From Plectonema cf. radiosum LEGE 06105 (lineage in GTDB: Bacteria > Cyanobacteriota > Cyanobacteriia > Cyanobacteriales > Nostocaceae), in NCBI RefSeq assembly GCF_015207665.1, contig NZ_JADEWL010000017.1, positions 1 through 64,000 on the forward strand: a DNA stretch of 64,000 nt, given 5' to 3'. The notes below the pieces were generated by a model. The model saw only the letters and a program-made list of their open reading frames with translations, did no database searches and had not been told where the DNA came from. Below, piece by piece: positions 27,091 through 36,671 of the stretch. The position numbers and the translations under genes were made by a program. Numbering within the stretch: position 1 is the stretch's first letter; each line of letters begins with the position of its first letter.

Positions 27091-29997
27091 ATGTTAGAGT
27101 CAGAAAAACTTATCCAAATAGTACAATCCTGGTTGTCATACATTAGGCTAGAAGAACTGACTACTGCTGAAGTCGAACGTGGCTCGGAAAGCTTTCTCAA
27201 AGTTTTCAGCGATAATGTTAGACTTGTCGGCAATAAACTGTTGCTAAGTAGCGAACTCTTCAAGCAATTCCAGGAGCAGCAACAAGCCGCAGTCAACCGA
27301 GATAAACCCAACGAATTTCAAATAGCTGCCGCCTTCCCTCAAATATATTTAGTTCAGGGAAGAGGAAAAGAACAGAAGCTGAAATATCTGCCACTCTTCA
27401 CCATTGAGATTTCTCAAATCTTCCGAGGTAAATATCGCAAAACTGGCTGGGACTTGACTGAATTCGAGTTTCAACCAGTAATTGTAAATTTAATGCGACT
27501 CTACGGAATAGAAGAAGAAGTTGCCGAATCTTTGATTGTCACAGAAGGCATCAATAAATTTTTTGAAGATACTTGGCAACGAAAATTTCCCAGTTTGCAT
27601 GACTTTATCGACCAGGTAGACTTACCTGAAGGTAGATACAAAACTGGACGACAACCCTATTTACTGCGCTGCGATTTTTCCCCGTACAACGTTCAGTTAA
27701 AACAAGACTTGCGAGACATATTAAAGCAACTTCAAGATACACTCCTTAATTGTAAGTGGCTGGTTGATAATCATCCCGTTGTTGAATACATATGTAATTC
27801 GCCCAAACCACCAGAACATGAAGTCATGTTTTGGGGAGCGTTTACGAATCACGCACCCGATTCATTTCAAGCTTCGGCGCTCAAACACGCCCAACAGAAT
27901 CCGATAACCGCCGTTCACGGACCACCGGGGACGGGGAAAACAGAATTATTCTTGCATTTAGTAGCGCAGCAAGTTGTAAAAAGAGCGCTCCGAATTGTTC
28001 GCGGGGAAGAAGATGCGAGTAATCTAACGTTATTTGCCAGCACCAACAACAGTGCTATTCAAAAATTCCAGCAAAGATTTTTGGAGAAATTCCCCACCGA
28101 ACACTTCTATTTAGACGGTGGTAGTCAAGGAGTTATCAGGCGTGTAACACTACCAAAACTGCAACAGGCACAAGACTGGCTGCGAGCTACTGAATTCAAC
28201 CAGGAGACATGGGAACAAGCCAAACTTGATTTATTATCAGCAGAAAACGAAATCCAAGAACTCATAGAGCAAGACCGTTTTAACGAGAGCCAACAAACTG
28301 CTTCGGCTGAACAGCTATCACAACTAGATGCCCAAATCCAATCTCTCAATAACGAAATTGCTGCTATTCATGAGGAGTTAGAAGAAGACAGCGAGCAGCT
28401 ATCAAGTTTGGGAGATTATGCAGATTTCCCAATAGATGCTTACCAACAAATAAAAGAAGGATTATCAAGAGCAGAACGGGAACTACCTCATGTATCGGAC
28501 TCAATCGCCAAACGCGCCTTTAACTTAATTAATTTTACTACCGATAAACTAGTTTTTAAGCGTCTGGCGAATCACATAAACGCTGCTGTTTTAAATACCT
28601 TGGCGACAGCGCATCCTTTCCAGCTACCCCTTGATAGAGAAGGATTAGCTGCATCCCAGACATCCGTAAACCAAAAACTCTTATTCTCGCAGCAATGGCA
28701 AAATATTAATCCAAAAGTAGCTGAAATTCAAACGCAACTGACAACATTAAATCAGCAACTGGAGTCAAAACAAAGTCATCAGCAACAACTCCAAACACAA
28801 CTCGATAGCTACCCAGACGAAGACTTTTACAGCCGCTTTTACCACGACTACCATTCACAACAGGTACAGCTATTTCAACGCGCTTTCTCGTTCCTTCAAC
28901 AAGAAACACTCCGACGTAAAGATAATGTCATGCAGGCGGTAGAAACCTACGGAAGCGCTTTAACGGGAGACGGAGATGCATTGCTCAAACTAGAAACGGA
29001 ACCCGATTCTATCTACCGTTTTTTAAGTTTAATTTTCCCCGTTATAAGTTCCAGTTTGCAATCAATACGCAATATGCTACCCACCCTTCACTCCAATAGC
29101 ATTGCACTAGCTCTTGCAGATGAAGCAGGAACAACTTTAATACATCAACTATTCCCCTTACTGGTTCGCTCCCAGCAAGCAGTCGTAGCAGGCGACCCAA
29201 AACAAATTGAGCCAATTATAAACCTGTGCGACGATACCATCAAACAATACCTCAAAACCGCATTTCTGGAACAAGGTATGACCCAGATAGATTATTATTG
29301 TTATGCTCCTACTGCTAAATACACCGCTACCGCTTATCATCGCGCTGCTGGTGCTAATGGTACAGAAGGGGATTTAGGTACTGGCATTGTTTTAAGGAAT
29401 CACTACCGCTGTGTCGCGCCCATTATCCAGTTTTGCAGTCCCAACTATAAAGATGGTTTACAAATCCTTTCAAATTACGATAGTTCTACACAACAGCCGC
29501 ACCTACTGGCTTACCACGTCCAAGGAAGCCATATAAATAACACCAATCCAGAAGAAATTGATGCTGTAGAAAACGCGATCGGCACGCGCCCTTCAAGGGC
29601 GATCGCCTTCCTACTAGAGAATGGCTACTCTACTGAAGAGGGCGACACTAATAAGGCAATTGGGGTAATGTCTCCATTCACAAGGCAAGCCAATGCACTC
29701 AGATATCGACTCATGAAGCGTTGGCAAAACTTTTCTTGGGACGATATTGGCACAGTTCATACCTTCCAAGGAGGAGAGAAAGCAGCCATAATATTATCTC
29801 TTTACCAATGCCACCAAGAGCATAGTTTTTGGTTCCTCAATCGTAAACCGAATTTACTCAATACAGCCGTTAGTAGAGCAAGGAAATTGTTTGTTTTAGT
29901 AGGTAATCTTGAAGAGTTAAAACGAGCGGGTGGGGAAACCAAGCGGTTGGTTGAACATATTGAACAACATGGGGAAATTCGTTCTACCGATTCTTGA
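27091..29997 (+). CDS. Superfamily 1B DNA/RNA helicase (UPF1/DNA2-like), 968 aa
   Basis: Motif I is HGPPGTGKTEL near residue 275, motif II ALADEAGTT near 673, then VVAGDPKQIEPI (motif III). GVMSPFTRQANALRYRL, VHTFQGGEKAAIILSL and LLNTAVSRARKLFVLVG are motifs IV-VI of AAA_11/AAA_12 (UPF1/DNA2-like) helicases. Between Walker A and B is a coiled-coil insertion (residues ~370-440 and ~550-590). The N-terminal 260 residues are not recognised. AGGAG precedes the ATG. It stands alone between the VapBC pair and a convergent nuclease gene. Plasmid maintenance or defence (many such helicases sit in defence islands) are both possible. Confidence 0.85.
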   Translation: MLESEKLIQIVQSWLSYIRLEELTTAEVERGSESFLKVFSDNVRLVGNKLLLSSELFKQFQEQQQAAVNRDKPNEFQIAAAFPQIYLVQGRGKEQKLKYLPLFTIEISQIFRGKYRKTGWDLTEFEFQPVIVNLMRLYGIEEEVAESLIVTEGINKFFEDTWQRKFPSLHDFIDQVDLPEGRYKTGRQPYLLRCDFSPYNVQLKQDLRDILKQLQDTLLNCKWLVDNHPVVEYICNSPKPPEHEVMFWGAFTNHAPDSFQASALKHAQQNPITAVHGPPGTGKTELFLHLVAQQVVKRALRIVRGEEDASNLTLFASTNNSAIQKFQQRFLEKFPTEHFYLDGGSQGVIRRVTLPKLQQAQDWLRATEFNQETWEQAKLDLLSAENEIQELIEQDRFNESQQTASAEQLSQLDAQIQSLNNEIAAIHEELEEDSEQLSSLGDYADFPIDAYQQIKEGLSRAERELPHVSDSIAKRAFNLINFTTDKLVFKRLANHINAAVLNTLATAHPFQLPLDREGLAASQTSVNQKLLFSQQWQNINPKVAEIQTQLTTLNQQLESKQSHQQQLQTQLDSYPDEDFYSRFYHDYHSQQVQLFQRAFSFLQQETLRRKDNVMQAVETYGSALTGDGDALLKLETEPDSIYRFLSLIFPVISSSLQSIRNMLPTLHSNSIALALADEAGTTLIHQLFPLLVRSQQAVVAGDPKQIEPIINLCDDTIKQYLKTAFLEQGMTQIDYYCYAPTAKYTATAYHRAAGANGTEGDLGTGIVLRNHYRCVAPIIQFCSPNYKDGLQILSNYDSSTQQPHLLAYHVQGSHINNTNPEEIDAVENAIGTRPSRAIAFLLENGYSTEEGDTNKAIGVMSPFTRQANALRYRLMKRWQNFSWDDIGTVHTFQGGEKAAIILSLYQCHQEHSFWFLNRKPNLLNTAVSRARKLFVLVGNLEELKRAGGETKRLVEHIEQHGEIRSTDS

Positions 29998-30178
29998 ATG
30001 CCTCGTGACTCCCAATGCGCTCTAAGATTACCGGCTGAAAGTTTCTCCCCTCTCACTCCCTCCCTCAATAAATGAGGGTTACAGGTATCACGCTCTAGGA
30101 GTAGTTACCTATTATCTGGCAGTCCTGGTGGATGCTGTAATAACGTCTCATCCCCCGTTGTTTGGTATCACTCAAAAG

Positions 30179-30814
30179 CTAGCTCAGAGCAATAATAGTA
30201 CCAAGCTTCTTCAGTATTTGCAGCACCCGACCAAGCTCATGTCTACTCGGAAGTAAGGAGAACGTAGTGGAATAGTCGTATTTCGCGTTTTCTCCAGTTT
30301 CCAACTTTATAAATATAAATTCGTCGCCGTTGGTAGCTAATCCATATATTATTCGTTGGTGCGGCTGCGATACCATATAAGCGATAAGTTGAGGTAGTGC
30401 GGCTGCTACCGGAATCCCATTGCGTTTACCTTCTACAACCAGAACCCACAGATGGTCTTTTATTACTAATGCATCAATAAAACCGCGAATCGTCTCTTCT
30501 GGGTCGTCAATTTCTAATTCCACACCATATGGTGAGCGAATCTTATATGGTGGTTTAAAGAATCCTGCTAATCTTAACAACGGAGAGACAATTAGCAAAT
30601 TTATCGCCCCTTCCAGTAGAAAGCCATCTAATCTGTGGTAATCATATATTTCTTTTATCGAAGCAATTTCAGTTTTTTCATCGTCTGTTAAATCCGGTAA
30701 ATCTTCTACCCATTCAGTGAAGAAATTAATATCGTTTGTTTTGTTTAAATTACAGCGGTCTTGTAGGTCTTTGAAAGTCTTGATTTTATCCGTAACTGCT
30801 GCGGTAAAAGCCAT
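30179..30814 (-). CDS. HsdR N-terminal-like PD-(D/E)XK nuclease domain protein
   Basis: A 211-aa stand-alone protein. RGFIDALVIKDHLWVLVVEG followed by KR has the D...ExK catalytic arrangement of the HsdR_N restriction nuclease fold, and PQLIAYMVSQPHQRIIYGLATNGDEF is the following motif typical of that family. There is no helicase part, so it is not a type I R subunit. Single-domain versions are common in cyanobacterial genomes with unknown role. No partner gene is adjacent. Confidence 0.75.
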   Translation of the reverse strand: MAFTAAVTDKIKTFKDLQDRCNLNKTNDINFFTEWVEDLPDLTDDEKTEIASIKEIYDYHRLDGFLLEGAINLLIVSPLLRLAGFFKPPYKIRSPYGVELEIDDPEETIRGFIDALVIKDHLWVLVVEGKRNGIPVAAALPQLIAYMVSQPHQRIIYGLATNGDEFIFIKLETGENAKYDYSTTFSLLPSRHELGRVLQILKKLGTIIALS

Positions 30815-30867
30815 ACTCTAAATAGGGCGTATTTTTCTACAGGTTTTTGCTCCGACGGCAGGAGCTA

Positions 30868-31008
30868 ATGCAATTGTACTGTGTTTTAACTTTCCTCAAT
30901 AAAGCAACCCACCAGCAACTGGAAAAATCTGGCGGAGAAGTAGGTGCTGCTATGCGTAAATGTGTTATCCCACGAGTAATGTTTGTGGCAGTGACTACCC
31001 TCGCCTGA
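30868..31008 (+). CDS. Possible small protein, 46 aa
   Basis: A short frame starting MQLYCVLTFLNKATHQQLE and ending VMFVAVTTLA, preceded by a fair ribosome-binding site (AGGAG, 4 nt before the ATG). It is unrecognised and could equally be a fragment of a longer lost gene. It fills the otherwise empty 320 bp between the nuclease and relaxase genes. Confidence 0.25.
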   Translation: MQLYCVLTFLNKATHQQLEKSGGEVGAAMRKCVIPRVMFVAVTTLA

Positions 31009-31132
31009 TTAGCGTAGCGGTTTCCAGTTGCGTCTACGCTTTTGACTTGTTCTTAGATAGATGGCTAAGAAACCGGGTAATGGGGTTTAAATTTAAGAGA
31101 TATGGTCTTCATGCATCGGCTGCATAATTCTG

Positions 31133-32986
31133 TTAGTATTCCAACCCCCGATTCTTTTTCTTGTCAGTTTCTTTTTGCTGCACCCTTTGAAGCTGCAAAC
31201 GCTCCAATAGTTCTAAATTCCAATCCTCTGCTTTCGGGTGCGCTATGGTTGTCTGCGGTAGTAATTCTTTTATAGCTCGTACAGTAGAGCGTCCCGCCGA
31301 GTCGTTATCGTAGGCAGCGGTAATAGCTCTCACTTCTTTAAGAAATTCTAACGGTAGACTTTTGGGACTATCCACCGCTATATACATGGTTCTTTCAGAC
31401 GGCATACCTCCACGTTCACTTACCCCAATCTTGGCGCACGAGAGCGCTTCAATAGGAGATTTACAAAGGACTACTTTTTGTATTTCATCCCCTGGCTTAC
31501 CACCCAAATGGAAGTAGAACCATCCCTCTCTCCGTTTTGAATTGGGTGCGTATCCCATAAACGAATTATTTTCTCCCCGCGTCCCCCGTAAAAATGCGCC
31601 TTTTAACGTCGTTTCTTCATTTCTATATTGCGTTTCCACTCCCACCGTCAGCTCGCGCATTGTAAAGACGGCATTTTGCTGTTCATCAGCATATAGCCAT
31701 CCCTTTTGGTTAAGTCCAATGATAAAGTTTTCAGGTAATCCGCGTTTCTTTACCAAATAATCTTGTACGGATAGCCACTTTGATTCATCCGGGGTTGGTG
31801 GCTCAAAACTTGGTGCGGGTTCTTCTTGGGCAATTTTAATGGCTTGTTTTTCTACCAAAGCTTTGCTAGCACGCAGCATCCCCTCTTCTCCAAATTGGTC
31901 GTGTAACCAAGCAACAGAAGACCGAAAATTAGAATTGTTAACGTGCATAACTAAATCAATAGCCCCACCGCCACCTTTTTCTTCTGTAAAGTCGTACCAC
32001 TTAGAATCATTAATACTGATAACTCGTCCCAAGCCCTTCCAACGATTTTCTCCAATGTCCGCTTTATTAAGCCCTAGATTCCATGCCACTTCCTCTAGGG
32101 GCAAGTCCCTTAATTTGTCAGCTTGTTGTTTCCAATAAAAGTTCTCAGCTTCTAGTTCAGCTACGCGCTTTTCTAACTGTTGCCGTAATTTTTCAGAGGC
32201 GATCGCCCTTTGCGATGCCCGTCTTTCTAACTCTACAATTCTTTTGTGGTCAGCTAGCTGGTGATTGATGGATTGGATTGTGGGGTTTGCTTTGATGCGT
32301 TCAAATAATTGCTGTGCTGTCTCACCACGTTTGGGTGCCAGTCGGTCTAATTCCAGTGTTAAAGGTTCTTGGTTGACTGCTTGGTAATATTCCTTAACCT
32401 TAGTGTGAGTGGCTTTGCTGCCCTTCACACCCCTTTCAATTCCCAAATGTGCCAAACATGAAGCATAGCTATCCTGGAGTTTAGACATTTTAATGCTGGC
32501 TTGTCTGCCATCACCCCCAAACATTTCTTTGTGGCTTAGTTGTTTAGTTTTGTCGTTGACTGGAACGATATAAGCGTGGATGTGGGGAGTAGATTCATCC
32601 AAATGTAGTTCAGCCCGAACGCATTTTTCTCCAAAATTTTCTTGCAACCATTTTGTTGAAGCGTTAGCAAAATTCCACATCAATTGATCATTCCATTCCC
32701 CAGCTTTATCCGGGTTCTCTGGGCGAAAATACTCCGGGGATGCGCTCAAGAAAATTTCGCTGCATAGTACCGCATCTTTACGCGGCTTATGTTTAGTATT
32801 ATCAGCTATTTTGGCTTTTACTATTTCCTCTAAAGACGGGTCATTATTATTTCCAATTAACCGAATATTTTCTTTATAGGGGTCAGCATTTGGTGTATCT
32901 TGTAGACGGGCTGTATGTTTTTCGCTACCGCCCACATTCCCAAAACTTTTTAATTTCCCAACGCGCATGATTGCTAAAGCAGTCAT
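31133..32986 (-). CDS. mobV: MobV-family relaxase fused to DUF3991/TOPRIM primase-like domain
   Basis: The N-terminal ~220 residues are a Pre/MobV relaxase: MTALAIMRVGKLKSFGNVGG, AVLCSEIFLSASPEYF and the metal-binding HLDESTPHIHAYIVPVND three-His motif. After a coiled coil, residues ~300-600 carry a DUF3991-like part (SKWYDFTEEKGGGGAIDLVM) and a TOPRIM domain (AAYDNDSAGRST with acidic DxD, and CKSPIEALS upstream), as in DnaG-like primases. I chose the MTALAIM start; the frame extends 11 codons further with no family support. Function: nicking at oriT and probably priming on the transferred strand, so the plasmid is mobilisable. oriT should be near the 5' end. Confidence 0.87.
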   Translation of the reverse strand: MTALAIMRVGKLKSFGNVGGSEKHTARLQDTPNADPYKENIRLIGNNNDPSLEEIVKAKIADNTKHKPRKDAVLCSEIFLSASPEYFRPENPDKAGEWNDQLMWNFANASTKWLQENFGEKCVRAELHLDESTPHIHAYIVPVNDKTKQLSHKEMFGGDGRQASIKMSKLQDSYASCLAHLGIERGVKGSKATHTKVKEYYQAVNQEPLTLELDRLAPKRGETAQQLFERIKANPTIQSINHQLADHKRIVELERRASQRAIASEKLRQQLEKRVAELEAENFYWKQQADKLRDLPLEEVAWNLGLNKADIGENRWKGLGRVISINDSKWYDFTEEKGGGGAIDLVMHVNNSNFRSSVAWLHDQFGEEGMLRASKALVEKQAIKIAQEEPAPSFEPPTPDESKWLSVQDYLVKKRGLPENFIIGLNQKGWLYADEQQNAVFTMRELTVGVETQYRNEETTLKGAFLRGTRGENNSFMGYAPNSKRREGWFYFHLGGKPGDEIQKVVLCKSPIEALSCAKIGVSERGGMPSERTMYIAVDSPKSLPLEFLKEVRAITAAYDNDSAGRSTVRAIKELLPQTTIAHPKAEDWNLELLERLQLQRVQQKETDKKKNRGLEY

Positions 32987-33020
32987 TGAAAAACCCCACC
33001 AACAACGAGTGTATGACAAG

Positions 33021-33240
33021 CCCCGTAGGGCGTTCGCGAAGCGTGTCCGAAGGACTCACGCAACTTCTGTGTCCGAGAGAGCGTACAGCGAGCGAGGATG
33101 GGCGCAGCCCACCCCCCCCTGGGGCGCAGAAGTGAAGTGAGTCCACTTCGATTATAACGAAGCTGCTCGAAATTGCTTTTGGGGGTAGGCGGAACGAGTA
33201 ATATTGGGGGAATATCTTGGGAGTACGAGAGGAGTAGCGC
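33021..33240. other. GC-rich palindromic repeat cluster upstream of the relaxase gene, possible oriT region
   Basis: This stretch starts with a Nostocales-type short repeat (GCGTTCGCGAAGCGTGTCCG) and contains a hairpin CTTCG-(7 nt)-CGAAG at 33147-33163. Being just upstream of mobV, it is where an oriT would be expected. I see no sequence matching a known MobV oriT, so this is only a position-based suggestion. Confidence 0.3.
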
Positions 33241-33413
33241 AATCCCGCGTACTATCAGTTAACTTGGTTGGGGCGAGACGTTTATTTTAATTTATTAAAA
33301 GCTAAGAAATCCCTAATTTAATTATTTTTAAAAATAGCAGAAGATTGAAATAACGATAAAGCTGTTTCTCGACAAGAAGTTACGCGCTAGCATTCAACAT
33401 CATTACCATCAAA

Positions 33414-33575
33414 TTATTTTAATTTATATGCAACAGTTGAACCGAGAATAGTCGCATTCAACAATTCTTTTCCATTTTTGTTTATGTAGACTACCTGCTC
33501 TTCTCCATCTTCTTTTTCTTCAATGAATGCAGCTACTCCGCTTTTAGAATCAAAACGGATTTTTATTTTTTCCAT
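33414..33575 (-). CDS. Small conserved-looking protein, 53 aa
   Basis: The frame reads MEKIKIRFDSKSGVAAFIEE, continues through VVYINKNGKELLN and ends STVAYKLK. It has a balanced beta-strand pattern and strong codon structure, so it looks real despite its length. The start lies 22 bp from an inverted-repeat element on its promoter side. No family is recognised. Confidence 0.55.
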   Translation of the reverse strand: MEKIKIRFDSKSGVAAFIEEKEDGEEQVVYINKNGKELLNATILGSTVAYKLK

Positions 33576-33596
33576 TTCTCTACTTCACAATATATG

Positions 33597-33763
33597 ATAC
33601 GTCTGGTGTAAATTAAATTTTAGCAGGCAGTTATAGATTGGAAAGTTTGAACATCAATTCCAAACTACCGATATTTTTTATGAGGAAAGATTTTTGATGA
33701 TAAGCTTGGTAACTTTCATCTTCTATCTTTTCCTCTCTTTTTCCTAATTCACACCAGACGTAT
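33597..33763. repeat. MITE-like element with 19-bp terminal inverted repeats
   Basis: ATACGTCTGGTGTAAATTA at the left faces its reverse complement at the right with one mismatch, over a total of 167 bp. Inside there is a further stem (TTGGAA ... TTCCAA) and AGGAAAGAT facing ATCTTTTCCT, so the whole can fold into a long hairpin. No coding frame is present. No clear target duplication was seen. Confidence 0.55.
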
Positions 33764-33861
33764 TTTGCAATTGTAGTTTAAACGGGACTCTTAACTCGTT
33801 CTTAATAGTGGCAATAAATTTGTAGCCATATAATGATATTTTGTTGGCGAGACAAACCCTA

Positions 33862-34548
33862 ATGAATACTAATCAATTTGAAATAAAGTCGCTATCTGCT
33901 AAAGCACCAGCTAATGTTCAAGAAACATCAGAAGGTTTTTTATTGCGGAATAATGAAGACATTAAGCGACAACAGGGGAATATCATCAGTAGGCTGATTG
34001 GTGGATTGATTTTAATTTCTTTTATAGCTATTTTTGTATTTTTCTTTTGGTGGTTTTTTTTATTAATTGCTATAGCTTCTATTTTATTTAATAAAAACTT
34101 CAGAAATCAAGTTAAAAATTATCTTGTCGCTCAATTTCGTCTTTTCCCAGCAGAAGTCCTATTATCTACTTATCCCTTACGTTTAGGGGAAGAATGTAAT
34201 TTGACTTTTCGTCGTCGTTTCAAAGGAAATCTGAAAACAAAGCAACCAGAACAATTAACCTTCAAGATAGCTTGTGTGGAGCGAGTCGAGTATAAGAAAG
34301 GAACTGATACAGAAATAGAGGTTCATACGATTTGGGAATCTCAACCTCAATTCCATTCTGTACCGACAGATGTTGATATATTTTCATTCAAAACAATTTT
34401 TACGGTACCGAATGACCTTCCTCCTTCTTTTGAAGGTAAGAATAATCAAATTCGCTGGATTTTCTTAGTTGAGCAAAATATTTCAGGGGTTTTCGAGCGT
34501 ATTAATTCTAGTTTTGTCTTTATTGTTGACCCGGTATTAGTAAAATGA
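33862..34548 (+). CDS. Membrane protein of a three-gene operon, 228 aa
   Basis: It starts MNTNQFEIKSLSAKA (ATG chosen; an upstream TTG has no ribosome-binding site). One or two membrane segments lie at residues ~45-80 (GGLILISFIAIFVFFFWWFF). The rest is a beta-rich soluble domain (ECNLTFRRRFKG, IACVERVEYKKGTD), probably immunoglobulin- or arrestin-like. It overlaps the next gene by 4 nt. With its neighbours it forms a cassette of membrane protein, small beta protein and ATPase. The family is not named with confidence. Confidence 0.65.
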   Translation: MNTNQFEIKSLSAKAPANVQETSEGFLLRNNEDIKRQQGNIISRLIGGLILISFIAIFVFFFWWFFLLIAIASILFNKNFRNQVKNYLVAQFRLFPAEVLLSTYPLRLGEECNLTFRRRFKGNLKTKQPEQLTFKIACVERVEYKKGTDTEIEVHTIWESQPQFHSVPTDVDIFSFKTIFTVPNDLPPSFEGKNNQIRWIFLVEQNISGVFERINSSFVFIVDPVLVK

Positions 34549-34898
34549 TTAATTTTTATCTCAATTCGGATTCGCTCGAAGTCGGAAGTGAATTGACTGG
34601 AAGCTGTATTTGGACACCCGATACACAAAACAAAGAGAAGCCACTAAAACTGACAATTGGTTATAGAACCGAAGGACGGGGAGACGTAGATAAGCAAACG
34701 CTTTTTGAAACGGAACTTAAACTTTCAGAGCGCACTTATTTTAGGTGTAAAATTCCGATGGCAGGACCAATATCATACGACGGTCAATTAATAAGAATTA
34801 TCTGGGAAATTGCAGTTACTCGCTCAAAATGGTTTGGACGGAATGATATCGTAAAAAACCAAGTATTTCGGGTCATTCCTCGACAGGGTAATCTTTAA
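34545..34898 (+). CDS. Small beta-sandwich protein, 117 aa
   Basis: The all-beta pattern (LEVGSELTGSCIWTP, RCKIPMAGPISYDGQLIRII) resembles arrestin-like or sporulation Spo0M-like domains. It is coupled by ATGA overlap to the membrane protein before it and abuts the ATPase gene after it, whose ATG follows its stop directly. Function unknown; the similar fold suggested for its upstream neighbour hints that the two pair or were duplicated. Confidence 0.6.
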   Translation: MINFYLNSDSLEVGSELTGSCIWTPDTQNKEKPLKLTIGYRTEGRGDVDKQTLFETELKLSERTYFRCKIPMAGPISYDGQLIRIIWEIAVTRSKWFGRNDIVKNQVFRVIPRQGNL

Positions 34899-35522
34899 AT
34901 GTCTTATTGTGACCCTTATCATCGACTCGGATTGCGACGTAACCCTTTCATTGCACCCGATGATTTAGAAATTCCTCCCGAACGTTGGTTAGATTTTGGC
35001 TTTTCTCAACCACCTCCCATCCAAAAACGATTATTTTGGCAAGTAATCGGTGAAAAAGGAGCAGGTAAAACTTCGCACCTTCTACATTGGAAGCAACAAA
35101 CGGGGGGTGTATATTATTATTGTCAACCGGGATGGAAACGATGTTCATTACCACCAGTCGCTAAAATCGTTTATTGGGATGAAGCAAACCGTATTCCCTT
35201 ACCGCTATTGCTGACTAGTTTATTGCGATCGCGTTGTATTAATGCAACCATTGTCGCAGGAACTCACGATAATTTAGCTGAATTCGCCAGTTTATTTGGC
35301 TTTGAAATTAAAAATATTACATTATCTACCCTCTGCGTTGAGAATCTGTTGCAGTGGGTAAAAAAGTTGATAGAAGCAGAGCGACTTTCCCCTTCAATAC
35401 CCATTAGCTTAGAATTAACTACCGATAATGCCAGAGAAATTGTTGCAGAATCTCAAGGTTCTTGGCGAAAAGCAGCAACTTATCTACATATTTGGGTTGC
35501 TCGGATAGCAAAAGATTCTTGA
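34899..35522 (+). CDS. Small P-loop ATPase, 207 aa
   Basis: Walker A is GEKGAGKTSHLL near residue 50. A possible Walker B is KIVYWDEANR near 90, followed by TIVAGTHDNLAEFA, a sensor-like strand. The N-terminus MSYCDPYHRLGLRRNPFI is characteristic, and a C-terminal helical lid (AREIVAESQGSWRKAATYLH) follows. It looks like an ExeA/AAA-16-like single-domain ATPase. It is the last gene of the three-gene operon. The combination of membrane protein, arrestin-like protein and ATPase suggests a membrane-associated switch; the role is not known. Confidence 0.65.
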   Translation: MSYCDPYHRLGLRRNPFIAPDDLEIPPERWLDFGFSQPPPIQKRLFWQVIGEKGAGKTSHLLHWKQQTGGVYYYCQPGWKRCSLPPVAKIVYWDEANRIPLPLLLTSLLRSRCINATIVAGTHDNLAEFASLFGFEIKNITLSTLCVENLLQWVKKLIEAERLSPSIPISLELTTDNAREIVAESQGSWRKAATYLHIWVARIAKDS

Positions 35523-35684
35523 AATCGAATCAATCTAACCGCCGCCATTTTTACAAGCCAAAAGAAACCCGGTTTCTCATCGCTTACTGACTGGCATTTT
35601 TTAGTCCATTTTAATGGACTTATGCTCTTAGACAGGGGCTAAAAGTCCCTGGCTAAATTAAACTTGATAAAATATATAAAAGTA

Positions 35685-36044
35685 TTACTTAGCTCTTTTA
35701 GCTTTAAACGTAGAACTATCGCCTAAGTGCAATTTAATAAATCCTTCTACCTGCCTTACATTTATCAATTGCATCCAGCCACTACCGCTCGCTTCATCCA
35801 TTTCGTCCTGACCTTCCCACGTAAAAGCAAAACGTTCGGAGACTCCCGATTTTTCTAAATCCCCATCAAGACTCCCACTAACAAGCCCAAACTGGAAATC
35901 TCCCTGCTTATCCGTTTCAATGCTTACATAGGCTTGTACTTCCATGTTGAAGTAATCTTCATCCCACATTTCCATCTCATAGATGTGCCATGTGCCTATA
36001 AAAGGATTAGGGGCTTTTGAAGACTTGGATTTTGTTACGCTCAT
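35685..36044 (-). CDS. Hypothetical protein, 119 aa
   Basis: The sequence FIGTWHIYEMEMWDEDYFNM followed by AYVSIETDKQGDFQFGLVSG has the GTW start of lipocalin-like small beta-barrels. It has no signal peptide and a Ser/Lys-rich N-terminus. It is monocistronic, with a long upstream region on its promoter side. Cyanobacterial genomes have similar small proteins of unknown role. Confidence 0.6.
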   Translation of the reverse strand: MSVTKSKSSKAPNPFIGTWHIYEMEMWDEDYFNMEVQAYVSIETDKQGDFQFGLVSGSLDGDLEKSGVSERFAFTWEGQDEMDEASGSGWMQLINVRQVEGFIKLHLGDSSTFKAKRAK

Positions 36045-36671
36045 GGTTCAATTGTGGAAATGTTAATAAAGTCATATTCTCAGATTGACAGCGATTGCTG
36101 CTAGTACTCACTTGTGAATAAATGGGAGAATTGTCAAAATTATGTTGGTTGAAATAATTGAATACTAAAAGTCTATATATTAATTGTCTATAGTTAAAAA
36201 GTTAGTACATAAAATATTAGTCGAATAATTTTGCTTCAAACCAAAACTGAGCAAAAAGCGAGGTATAATACTACAAGTGTCCTAAAAGTTTACCCCACAA
36301 CCTTTTCAGGCTTATTTCTTCTTATACCGCGCACCTATGCTCGGCATCGGTTTCTGAAAACACTGTGGTTAAAGGATATGTGACAAACTGTGACAGTTTA
36401 AAATATTACTTTTAACTTAGTTTACTTCGTGCTACATTATTACATTGTCAAAGTGTCATACGCATAGTTGCAATTTTGATAAGTCTGTGTATGCGATGAT
36501 TGCTACTTAATGCATCAATAAAATTTGTTTGTGAGATAAATAAGGGGAAAATGCCGCTCATATTTTGCAACCGGATTAGGGGGAAAATGAAAAGTTTGGG
36601 AGTAAAATTATATAGGATTGCCTTCGTCATTTTAATCGTAAATTTTGAAGAGGTAATTGATATTATCACTT
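36045..36671. other. 627-bp intergenic region with a dyad
   Basis: AT-rich, without a convincing gene on either strand. A 15-bp palindrome (AAACTG TGA CAGTTT, 36385-36399) overlaps a repeated TGTGACA, a possible operator. The region contains the promoter of the 119-aa gene near its left end. I see nothing else in it. Confidence 0.5.

Noticed and set aside
30420-30641. Plus-strand frame opposite the HsdR-N-like gene
   Set aside because: No ribosome-binding site and low-quality composition; the minus-strand gene has a nuclease motif.
30179-30814. hsdR gene completing the type I system
   Set aside because: Only the nuclease domain exists, there is no helicase, and it is over 30 kb from hsdM.
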